This document shows, piece by piece, positions 18,924-27,170 of a stretch of 38,155 nucleotides of DNA. Each line of letters begins with the position of its first letter. Position 1 is the first letter of the stretch. This DNA is from an uncultured Pelagibacteraceae bacterium. Its GTDB lineage: Bacteria; Pseudomonadota; Alphaproteobacteria; Pelagibacterales; Pelagibacteraceae. The notes beneath the pieces were generated by a model. That model was given only the letters and a program-made list of their open reading frames with translations, did no database searches and was not told the DNA's origin. A program made the position numbers and the translations under genes. Location of the stretch: assembly GCA_902608305.1 (NCBI GenBank), contig CACLNK010000004.1:1-38155 (forward strand), read 5' to 3'.

Positions 18924-19291
18924 TGAGCAAATCTGAATTCAGTAGACCAGCTGGTACAGACGGAAAGGGTATTTTAGGATCTGATGGTCTTAATCCTTTA
19001 AACAATTTGGAGAAAGTAGCTCTAGGTGATTTAGATGAAGATAAACTTAATGATCTTGCAAAATGCCTCTTCACTTTAAATAATAGAAAATATGGTCCAA
19101 TACCAGGAGCGTATATGGTAATGTGTACTAAGCCTGGCAAAGAATGGTGTGTAGCCCAACTTAATGCTGACAGAGCAAAACCATTCGTTATATTTGAAGA
19201 TAAAGTATTTACTTCAATTGAAGCAGCACAGAAAGAAGCAGAAAGAATTAAAAAAAAACGAGGTGAATCAGCACCAAGGCGTTGTACCTAA
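18923..19291 (+). CDS. Small protein of unknown function, possibly a second DMFase small-subunit-like paralogue
   Basis: Start overlaps the large subunit stop (taATGa); YMVMCTKPGKEWCVAQLNADRAKPFVIFEDKVFTSIEAAQKEA resembles the C-terminal half of the 139-aa subunit. Confidence 0.6.
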   Translation: MSKSEFSRPAGTDGKGILGSDGLNPLNNLEKVALGDLDEDKLNDLAKCLFTLNNRKYGPIPGAYMVMCTKPGKEWCVAQLNADRAKPFVIFEDKVFTSIEAAQKEAERIKKKRGESAPRRCT

Positions 19292-19307
19292 ATTTGAAAG
19301 GGAATAA

Positions 19308-21374
19308 ATGTCCGAAAAATCTCTCTGGTTGTTTATTTTTATATTGTTGTATGCTGCTTATTGTTTTTTCTGGGGTGTAAGAGGATCAAAATATAATTCA
19401 GACAATCCAGAACAATATTATTTGGCAAATAGAAATATTTCTTCATGGGTTTTTTTCTTTGCAGCAACAGCTGCTACATTTGCTGGATTAACAGTAATAT
19501 CGCAAACCAGTCTTGTTTTTCATGATGGCTTTCAATATGTTGGAACAGCATTTATCGCTATAACAGTTCCTCTTGGGAGTATATTTTTTTTTAAGAGACA
19601 ATGGATGTTAAGTAGAAAATTTGGATATATTACTCCAGGTGAAATGTATTATGATTATTACAAGAGTGATGCAATTCGTGTTATTTCAGTCTTAGTAACA
19701 TTTTTCATAGCTATACCTTTGCTTGCAGTTTTTTTTGGAGCAACAGGCTATTTGGTAAACACATTAACCGATGGTTATGTTTCTAGAGAATTGAGCATGT
19801 GGATAATTTCCACAATTGTTTTGTTTTATGTGACAAGTGGAGGTTTTAAATCTATTGTTAGCGTAGGAGTAGTCCAATCCTGGCTTTACTTTTTAACAAT
19901 AATTCTTTTAGGAATCATTGTTTATTCTTTTGTAGGAAATTTTGAAATTTTTGGTAAAGCTTTGGCAAAAGTAGCAAACACAAGCGTTAGTTCTTGGGGA
20001 AATACCAATGGTTATGGAGGTGGAGATTATAATGGTTATTTCGCTTTACCAGGAGTTATACAATGGGTGGCAGGTTTAGGAAAGAATGAAGCAGTAGGAG
20101 GTCCTTGGACTGCAATGATGATTTTCACTTTTGCCATTTCTTTTATGGGTATAGTTCTTTCGCCTTCATTTTCTATGTGGAGTTATTCTGTAAAACATCC
20201 AAAGGCCTTTTCTTATTATCAAGTTTGGGGATCTGCTGTTATTGTAGGTTTATTATTATTTATATTTACAACATATCAAGGAATAGGTGCTAGCTTATTA
20301 GGAGCAAATGCGGATATCAATAGTAATGGACTTTCTATTAATACTTTATTACCAGAAATTTCTAAAGAAGATCATTCATTAATAATTTATCATATTATAG
20401 GTTTAATGGATAAACATGCTCTTTGGTTAACTGGTTTATTAGCAGTAGGATTGATAGCAGCACTACAGTCAACAGCAGCAGCTCTTTTAATGACATCAGG
20501 AAGCATTATCACGAGAGACTTATATAAAGCTTATATTAATAAAAGTATAAATTGGGAAAAAGAGCGTGCAGCGGCTCGCATAATAATGATGTTAATCTTT
20601 TTAGCATCACTTTATGTAGCAACATTTGCTAAGCCAGCGATGGTAATCTTTAGTGGAATAGCAATTTCTATAGCTTTTCAGTTCTTAATTGTTTTACTGG
20701 GACTGGTTTGGTTTCCTTGGATAACAAGAGGGGCAGCAATTTATGGATTGGTTATTGGAATAATCATTGTTATTTTAACAGAGACTATCGGACAACAAAT
20801 TAGTGGCAATAGGCTACCTTGGGGAAGATGGCCACTAACAATCCATTCTGGAGTATGGGGATTAATATTTAATGTATTTATTTGTTTTTCTATCTCTGCT
20901 TTTTCTAATATTACAAAAATTGATATTTATAGATCGCATAGACAAAAGTTTCATGATTTTTTAAATGAACACATGGGATTGCATCCAAGCAGAACAAAGC
21001 TAAGATCTTTTGCTTATGTAATAGCATTGATCTGGCTTTTTTTTGGAGTTGGACCAGGACAAGTACTCGGAAATAATTTTTTTGGAGAACCTGGGGCTGG
21101 TTACGAAGCTTGGGTTTTAAAAATACCATCTATTTGGGGATATCAACTGATTTGGTGGTTCTTTGGTATAGGATTAATCTGGTTCCTAGCAAGCAAAATG
21201 GATTTATCAACTTTACCAAATAAACCAATTCAAGCAAATGATCTTTATAAAAAACCAGATGAGGTTCAAGGAGAAGTTAACTATATAGATAAAGTTGGAA
21301 CAGGATATGGATGGATTTTAATCCTTGTAGGAATGGCAATATTCTCAATAGTATTTTATATTTATTTTGTATAA
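19308..21374 (+). CDS. Sodium:solute symporter (SSS) family transporter
   Basis: About 14 TM segments; YYLANRNISSWVFFFAATAATFAGLTVISQTSLVFHDG; FYVTSGGFKSIVSVGVVQSWLYFLTI; LIAALQSTAAALLMTSGSIITRDLYKAYI. Confidence 0.9.
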   Translation: MSEKSLWLFIFILLYAAYCFFWGVRGSKYNSDNPEQYYLANRNISSWVFFFAATAATFAGLTVISQTSLVFHDGFQYVGTAFIAITVPLGSIFFFKRQWMLSRKFGYITPGEMYYDYYKSDAIRVISVLVTFFIAIPLLAVFFGATGYLVNTLTDGYVSRELSMWIISTIVLFYVTSGGFKSIVSVGVVQSWLYFLTIILLGIIVYSFVGNFEIFGKALAKVANTSVSSWGNTNGYGGGDYNGYFALPGVIQWVAGLGKNEAVGGPWTAMMIFTFAISFMGIVLSPSFSMWSYSVKHPKAFSYYQVWGSAVIVGLLLFIFTTYQGIGASLLGANADINSNGLSINTLLPEISKEDHSLIIYHIIGLMDKHALWLTGLLAVGLIAALQSTAAALLMTSGSIITRDLYKAYINKSINWEKERAAARIIMMLIFLASLYVATFAKPAMVIFSGIAISIAFQFLIVLLGLVWFPWITRGAAIYGLVIGIIIVILTETIGQQISGNRLPWGRWPLTIHSGVWGLIFNVFICFSISAFSNITKIDIYRSHRQKFHDFLNEHMGLHPSRTKLRSFAYVIALIWLFFGVGPGQVLGNNFFGEPGAGYEAWVLKIPSIWGYQLIWWFFGIGLIWFLASKMDLSTLPNKPIQANDLYKKPDEVQGEVNYIDKVGTGYGWILILVGMAIFSIVFYIYFV

Positions 21375-21380
21375 TTAGTT

Positions 21381-22550
21381 ATGACTTTAAACCCATTTAA
21401 TTTCTACACAACACCCGGAATTCGATTTGGAAGTGGCCAAGCAAAAGATTCATGTAAAGAAATTTTTAAGCAACTTGGTTCTCGTGTTCTTTTTATTACT
21501 GACAAAGGACTAATGTCACTAGGCTTGACTAAGCCAACCATAGAAGAACTAAAAAAAAATGGTTCGGTTGAGGTGTTTGATGATGTTGAAGCTGACCCTT
21601 CTCAAAAAACACTTTTAAAAGCAATTGATGCTGGAAAAAAATTTAAGGCAACAGGAGTCATTGGTTTTGGCGGAGGATCATCAATGGATGTAGCCAAATT
21701 ATCGGCATTAATACTTGGGTCAAATGAAGATTTAGAAAAAGCATGGGGAGTTGCAAATGCAAAAGGACCGCGTCTTCCTTTAGCTTTAGTTCCAACTACT
21801 GCGGGTACTGGTTCAGAAGTTACACCTGTATCAATCATCACAGTTGGAGAAGAAGAAAAAAAAGGAGTATCTTCACCAATAATTTTACCCGATTTAGCAA
21901 TTTTAGATCCAGAACTTACACTTGGTCTTCCTGCTGCAACTACAGCATCAACAGGTATTGATGCTATGGTTCATGCAATTGAGGGATATGCCTCTTCAAA
22001 TAAAAACAATAATGTTATTTCAAAAATGTTAGCGATCGAAGCACTTAAATTACTTGGAGGCTCAATAGAAAAAGCTGTTATAGATGGATCAAATGTTGAG
22101 GCTAGAGGCAATATGCTTATAGGCGCTATGTTAGCCGGAAAAGCTTTTGCAAACTCTCCTGTCGCTGCTGTTCATGCTTTAGCTTATCCAATAGGAGGAA
22201 CTTTTCATATTTCACATGGTCTTTCGAATTCATTAGTTTTGCCCTATGTGCTTAGGTTTAATAGTGTTGATGTAAAAGCAGCAAAGTATTATGCTGAACT
22301 TGCACCATATGTTTTTCCAAAATTAGATATTAATAAGGGTACCCAAGCAGTGTGTGCAGAATTTATTGATAAATTGGAAGATTTGTCAAAAAGACTTGGT
22401 TTACCTCAGAAGTTAAGGGAAGTTGATATTCCAAAGAATGCTTGTGAGAAAATGGCAAGTGATGCAATGAAACAAACTAGATTATTAGTTAATAATCCTA
22501 GAGAAGTAACCGAAAAAGATGCGTTTAACATTTACCAGTCAGCTTGGTAG
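21381..22550 (+). CDS. Iron-containing alcohol dehydrogenase (type III)
   Basis: GFGGGSSMDVAKLSALI; ALVPTTAGTGSEVTPVSIIT; GIDAMVHAIEGY; AVHALAYPIGGTFHISHGLSNSLVLPYV. Confidence 0.93.
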   Translation: MTLNPFNFYTTPGIRFGSGQAKDSCKEIFKQLGSRVLFITDKGLMSLGLTKPTIEELKKNGSVEVFDDVEADPSQKTLLKAIDAGKKFKATGVIGFGGGSSMDVAKLSALILGSNEDLEKAWGVANAKGPRLPLALVPTTAGTGSEVTPVSIITVGEEEKKGVSSPIILPDLAILDPELTLGLPAATTASTGIDAMVHAIEGYASSNKNNNVISKMLAIEALKLLGGSIEKAVIDGSNVEARGNMLIGAMLAGKAFANSPVAAVHALAYPIGGTFHISHGLSNSLVLPYVLRFNSVDVKAAKYYAELAPYVFPKLDINKGTQAVCAEFIDKLEDLSKRLGLPQKLREVDIPKNACEKMASDAMKQTRLLVNNPREVTEKDAFNIYQSAW

Positions 22551-22559
22551 GGTAGATAT

Positions 22560-23390
22560 ATGAAAGATAAAGATATTTTTGAACCAACCACAAAATTTAA
22601 CACAGGTATCAAGTTATATATGTTTCAAACAGGCTCAATTAAAACAAAATTAAAATTTATAAAAATGAATCAAAGTGAAGAACCTTATGAAATACCTGTA
22701 CCATGGTTTTTGATAAAACATCCACAAGGAGACGTTATCATTGATGGTGGAATGCCAATAGAAGCAGCACTAGATAAACATAAACACTGGGGTTCAGTAG
22801 TCGAAGCTTATGATCCTGTAATGAAAACATCAGAATGGTGTAGAGATATGGTAAAAACTGTAAATACAAAACCTGAAGATGTTAAGTATGTGATACAAAC
22901 CCATCTTCATTTAGACCACTCAGGAGCTATAGGACATTTCCCAAATGCCACTCATATTACTCAAAGACTAGAATATGATTATGCATTTAATCCTGACTGG
23001 TTTTCTGGTCCAGCTTATATAAGGGCAGACTTTGATAAACCAAATATTCGTTGGAAATTTTTGCAAGGTAAGAAGACTGATTTTTACGATGTTTATGGCG
23101 ATGGAGTTATAAAAATAATATTTACCCCAGGACACACTCCTGGTCATCAATCTGTATTGGTTAAACTTCCAAAAACTGGCCATATGTTATTTACAGGTGA
23201 TGCCTGCTACACAGGTGATCATTGGTGTGATAAATGTTTACCTGGACTTGTTGCTTCTTCTACCGATGCAGCAGAGTCTGTAAAAAAATTAAGAAAAGTA
23301 GCAAAGGAACATGATGCAAAAGTCGTTTGGGGTCATGATCCTGTTTCATGGCCTGGCTGGAAAAAAGCGCCTATGTTTTATTATGATTAA
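22560..23390 (+). CDS. Metallo-beta-lactamase fold hydrolase (N-acyl homoserine lactonase-like)
   Basis: IQTHLHLDHSGAIGHFPNATHI (HxHxDH), FTPGHTPGHQSVLVKLP, LFTGDACY, VVWGHDPVSWP. Confidence 0.87.
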   Translation: MKDKDIFEPTTKFNTGIKLYMFQTGSIKTKLKFIKMNQSEEPYEIPVPWFLIKHPQGDVIIDGGMPIEAALDKHKHWGSVVEAYDPVMKTSEWCRDMVKTVNTKPEDVKYVIQTHLHLDHSGAIGHFPNATHITQRLEYDYAFNPDWFSGPAYIRADFDKPNIRWKFLQGKKTDFYDVYGDGVIKIIFTPGHTPGHQSVLVKLPKTGHMLFTGDACYTGDHWCDKCLPGLVASSTDAAESVKKLRKVAKEHDAKVVWGHDPVSWPGWKKAPMFYYD

Positions 23391-23423
23391 ATTATGTTTT
23401 ATTTTTTTATAAATTATGTTTTA
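23389..23423 (+). repeat. 13-bp direct repeat aaattatgtttta, 22-bp period, upstream of bioY
   Basis: Exact copies at 23389-23401 and 23411-23423. Confidence 0.5.
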
Positions 23424-23435
23424 CTATTGTAAGCT

Positions 23436-24002
23436 ATGAAAAATAATACAACTTTGATCAATTCGCTTCTTTCGACATACAATGTAAATACTTATATTAA
23501 AAATATTTCTTTAGTATTATTTGGTACTTTACTCTTAGCATTATCTTCAAAAGTTCAAGTTCCATTTTGGCCAGTACCAATGACCATGCAAACATTTATA
23601 GTCTTTATTATTGGTATGGCGTATGGTTGGAGGTTAGCGTTTTTTACATTGGTAGCTTATCTATTTGAAGGAGCATTAGGATTACCAGTTTTTGCTAAAG
23701 GTGGTGGATTACTTTACTTAACAGGACCCACAGCAGGTTATCTTTATGGCATGACAATAGCAGCTGGTGTTATAGGTGCTTTTGCGGAACTTGGTTACAA
23801 CAATTCTTATTTTAAAAGTTTGATATCGTTACTAATTGGAACTTTTATCATCTTTTTATTTGGAGTTGGATATCTTGGTTCGGTAATTGGATACGATAAA
23901 GCATTAGCAGGAGGATTATATCCTTTTATTCCAAGCGAATTCTTTAAGATTGGTCTTGCAGTAGTTCTTATTCCATCTATTACCAAATATATTAGTAAGT
24001 AA
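23436..24002 (+). CDS. bioY: Biotin transporter BioY
   Basis: VQVPFWPVPMTMQTFIVFIIGMAYG, YLFEGALGLPVFAKGGGLLYLTGPTAGYLYG, GYLGSVIGYDKALAGGLYPFIPSEFFKIGLA. Confidence 0.93.
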   Translation: MKNNTTLINSLLSTYNVNTYIKNISLVLFGTLLLALSSKVQVPFWPVPMTMQTFIVFIIGMAYGWRLAFFTLVAYLFEGALGLPVFAKGGGLLYLTGPTAGYLYGMTIAAGVIGAFAELGYNNSYFKSLISLLIGTFIIFLFGVGYLGSVIGYDKALAGGLYPFIPSEFFKIGLAVVLIPSITKYISK

Positions 24003-24007
24003 ATTTA

Positions 24008-24985
24008 TTAAGATATAAAAACTTTTTTATTTATTTTCGAAGATTTGACAATTGCTTCCATAACTTTGACATTGTGGGCAGCCTCTGAACTTTTTACTCT
24101 ATAATTCTTTTTTTTGTTACAGCTGTCAGCAAATTCTTGCAATTCCAAAAATAATGTATTTTTATTTATTAAATTTAATTTTTGTATTTTTCCATTTTTA
24201 TTAACTATTTTGATTTTATTTTTGTCTATATCTGAAAAAATATTCATATTAGTTCCAAATACATTAAATGTTGTAGTGTAAGGGCAAGCAAAAATAGTTG
24301 TTAAGTTTCCTGTACAGTTTTTATTAAGTTCAAATAAAGCAGAAGTAGTATCGTCTATATTGACTTTAACAGCATATTTTTTTACTAAAGATTGTACAGA
24401 CTTGACTTGTCCGCCAAAAAAACACATTAGATCTATCATATGTATACCTAAGCCAGCTATTGCTCCTCCAGGACTTTCTTTTCTGTTTGCGCGCCAAAAT
24501 TTTTTTTTATAGTTTAATGCACCAGATGCGGAGAAATTTGAATCTATATGTAATATTTTTCCAATTTTTTTCTGGCGATTTAAATTATTTATAAAATCAG
24601 AAACGCTCGAATATCTTCTGTTATGACCAACAGACAAAGTTTTTTTATATTTTTTTGCAGTCAAATACATTTTTTTTGCATCTAAATATTTTGTTGCCAT
24701 TGGTTTTTCTACAAAAACATGTTTTCCATGTCGTAATGCTTGAATCGCATGTTTTGCATGCAGTGAGTGTGGGGTCGTTAAGATTATTGCATTAATTTGA
24801 GGATCTTTAAGTATAGCTTTGAAAGAGTCATGGTAATGAGTTTTGTATTTTTTTGAAAAATCAATTCGTTTTTTTTTACTTTTAGAATAACAACTTACAA
24901 TTTTAATTTTATTACTTTTTCCTTGGATTGATTTTGCTAGTTCATCTGACCACCAACCTAAACCTACTGAAGCAGCTTTAATCAT
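24008..24985 (-). CDS. Gfo/Idh/MocA family oxidoreductase
   Basis: AASVGLGWWSDELAKSIQ, AIILTTPHSLHAKHAIQALRHGKHVFVEKPMATKYLDAKKM, GAIAGLGIHMIDLMCFFGG. Confidence 0.9.
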   Translation of the reverse strand: MIKAASVGLGWWSDELAKSIQGKSNKIKIVSCYSKSKKKRIDFSKKYKTHYHDSFKAILKDPQINAIILTTPHSLHAKHAIQALRHGKHVFVEKPMATKYLDAKKMYLTAKKYKKTLSVGHNRRYSSVSDFINNLNRQKKIGKILHIDSNFSASGALNYKKKFWRANRKESPGGAIAGLGIHMIDLMCFFGGQVKSVQSLVKKYAVKVNIDDTTSALFELNKNCTGNLTTIFACPYTTTFNVFGTNMNIFSDIDKNKIKIVNKNGKIQKLNLINKNTLFLELQEFADSCNKKKNYRVKSSEAAHNVKVMEAIVKSSKINKKVFIS

Positions 24986-24987
24986 AT

Positions 24988-25587
24988 TTACTTTTCGCGT
25001 GGCAATGTAGATTTCATAAAATCTTTTTCTACAAAATTGCTAAACCACTTGTTAAGTTTTGGACTATCTGTTCTCCACTTATCATTAAATCTAAACATAG
25101 TGTAATCTAAGGCACACGCAATCGCTATTTGATCCATGGTTAAATAACTATCATCATAATTATTCCAATTATTTTCTAGCCATTTAATGGTTCTTATAAT
25201 TCTTATTTCTTGTTTGTTGATAAAATTTTTGCTTTTTTCATTATCAGGCCTGATTGATTCCATGCGTCTTTCCAAGACAGATTCCATTAATCCGTTAGCA
25301 ATTGAAGTTATCGACATTATTTCCCAATAGTTTTTTTTAGGAAATAACGTATTTTTTTTTGAAATAGAATCAAGATACAAGCAAATATTGTCACTATCCA
25401 TAATAGCCAATCCATTAATCACTAACGTTGGGATTTTCCTTATAGGATTGTGTTTGTCCAAAAAATCGGCTTCATAAATATTAATAATTTTTTCTTCTAA
25501 GTTAATTTTTTGTACTAAAGAAGTTATTTTAGTTTTTCTTCCAAAAGGAGAATTTGGACCATTGTATAATATTATTTGGTCTTGCAT
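24988..25587 (-). CDS. Glutathione S-transferase family protein
   Basis: LYNGPNSPFGRKTKITSLVQKINLEEKIINIYEADFLDKHNPIRKIPTLVINGLAIMDSDNICLYLDS. Confidence 0.85.
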   Translation of the reverse strand: MQDQIILYNGPNSPFGRKTKITSLVQKINLEEKIINIYEADFLDKHNPIRKIPTLVINGLAIMDSDNICLYLDSISKKNTLFPKKNYWEIMSITSIANGLMESVLERRMESIRPDNEKSKNFINKQEIRIIRTIKWLENNWNNYDDSYLTMDQIAIACALDYTMFRFNDKWRTDSPKLNKWFSNFVEKDFMKSTLPREK

Positions 25588-25592
25588 AAAAA

Positions 25593-25802
25593 TTACAATT
25601 TACAGATAAGAAAAAAAATATTGATAACGAGAAATGTTGTAATCTCTTGTTTTAGTTGTTCATAATTTATGTCTCTGGGGTCGGTAGAAGATAAAGCCAC
25701 ATCAACCAAACTTTTAGTTTCTTCTGTTGATATTCCTATGTCTTCAGAGAGATCATGTATTATTGCTAAGTATGAAGATTCTTTTGTTTCTTTTTTTTTC
25801 AT
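25593..25802 (-). CDS. Small hypothetical protein
   Basis: ORF start overlaps the BCCP stop (ATGA-type coupling); no family recognised. Confidence 0.5.
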   Translation of the reverse strand: MKKKETKESSYLAIIHDLSEDIGISTEETKSLVDVALSSTDPRDINYEQLKQEITTFLVINIFFLICKL

Positions 25803-26017
25803 TCAATGACTACCGCTACTGTACCTGGGTCAATGCCTTCTTGATCATTGACAACATTAACTTTAACCACTTTTCCATCAACAGGAGCGTCATGATGAAC
25901 TTCTGTTTTCATAACCTCCATAATAAATAAAGGATCTCCTTTTTTTACCATATCTCCTTCTTTGACTAAAACTTTCCACATATTTCCTGGGACAGTTGTT
26001 TTTACTTCAGTTGCCAT
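25799..26017 (-). CDS. Free-standing biotin carboxyl carrier (biotinyl/lipoyl) domain protein
   Basis: GNMWKVLVKEGDMVKKGDPLFIMEVMKTEVHHDAPVDGKVVKVNVVNDQEGIDPGTVAVVIE; EVMKTE biotinylation motif. Confidence 0.93.
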   Translation of the reverse strand: MATEVKTTVPGNMWKVLVKEGDMVKKGDPLFIMEVMKTEVHHDAPVDGKVVKVNVVNDQEGIDPGTVAVVIE

Positions 26018-26067
26018 AAAACTCTTTAATATTAATTTTTAATTAAAAAAACGAACTTTTATATTTT

Positions 26068-27165
26068 TCATTCCTTTTTTTCCATAATTTTATTTCTAAT
26101 TTTTTCATCTAATTTTTCTTTATCAAAATCTACTACTTTAATATGATCAATTTTATTGATTTGTTTTTTTCTAATTAATATATCTTGCTTGTTAGAAGAA
26201 ACTAAACTTGCTTCACTGCAAATCTTTCTTTGTTCGGCTCTTAATATTTGTGCTTTTTCAACTGAGATTTCGACAAAATTAAAACTATCCCCTGGCTTTG
26301 CTTGTCCAAGTTTCCAAAAAGAAGCTGATGGAACGGTATAAGGGACTATAAATCCTCCCATACTTGGACCATCGTTAACTAGTATTATTGGAGTTTGTCC
26401 AGCTAAATTAATTGCACCTACAGGATATCCTTGGTCGATAATATTTGAAGGAAATGTTCCATGTTCTAAACCTTTGTGAGTTGCTTTTTTTGTGAATGTC
26501 CAATTTGGTCCATCTAATCTATAGCCAGTTCTGTCACTTTTAGACTGAAGTTTCCAATCAGAATTTAAAAACATTTTATGTCCTTTTTCATCAACCCAAT
26601 CATCGTTAGGACCTTTAACGACTTCTACAGACCATTTTTTATTTGTGGACATAACAGGTATAGAGCTTTTTTTAATTTTTCTACCAGCAACAGACTTAGA
26701 TTTATTTAAGGGAATAATCTGACCATCTTGAATTGCTTTTCCATCGATACCACCAACTCCCGCTTTATGAAAAGTTGATCTTGAATCTAGCCATGGTGTG
26801 GTATTTATTCCTCCCGAAAAAGAAATGTAAGATCTTGCTCCTATTGTTGCAAAAGCCATTTCTAAAACCTGATCTTTTTTAACTTGCAAGCTTTCCCATA
26901 AAGGAACTGGAAAACCATCTATTGTTGGAGACATGTCAGCTCCAGTGATAGCAATAACCCTATCACTATTAAATTGAAGAGTAGGTCCCATAAACTGACA
27001 TTCTAAAGCTGCAGTTCCAGGTTCATTCTCAACTAGAACATTAGCAAGTCTAAAAGACCAACTATCCATTGGACCTGAAGGCGGAAAACCTAGATTTAGA
27101 GTCCCAATTCTTCCAGGATAATCTTGAACAGAAGTTTCTAGACCTTTTTTAATTACTTTTACCAT
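26068..27165 (-). CDS. pxpC: PxpC/KipA-like 5-oxoprolinase subunit C (allophanate hydrolase subunit 2 family)
   Basis: GLETSVQDYPGRIGTLNLGFPPSGPMDSWSFRLANVLV...AALECQFMGPTLQF...GYPVGAINLAGQTPIILVNDGPSMGGF. Confidence 0.9.
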   Translation of the reverse strand: MVKVIKKGLETSVQDYPGRIGTLNLGFPPSGPMDSWSFRLANVLVENEPGTAALECQFMGPTLQFNSDRVIAITGADMSPTIDGFPVPLWESLQVKKDQVLEMAFATIGARSYISFSGGINTTPWLDSRSTFHKAGVGGIDGKAIQDGQIIPLNKSKSVAGRKIKKSSIPVMSTNKKWSVEVVKGPNDDWVDEKGHKMFLNSDWKLQSKSDRTGYRLDGPNWTFTKKATHKGLEHGTFPSNIIDQGYPVGAINLAGQTPIILVNDGPSMGGFIVPYTVPSASFWKLGQAKPGDSFNFVEISVEKAQILRAEQRKICSEASLVSSNKQDILIRKKQINKIDHIKVVDFDKEKLDEKIRNKIMEKKE

Positions 27166-27170
27166 AAATA

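Noticed and set aside
22560-23390. Quorum-quenching role for the metallo-beta-lactamase gene
   Set aside because: HxHxDH fold is shared by many hydrolases; no LuxI/LuxR nearby, and the operon context favours a catabolic role.
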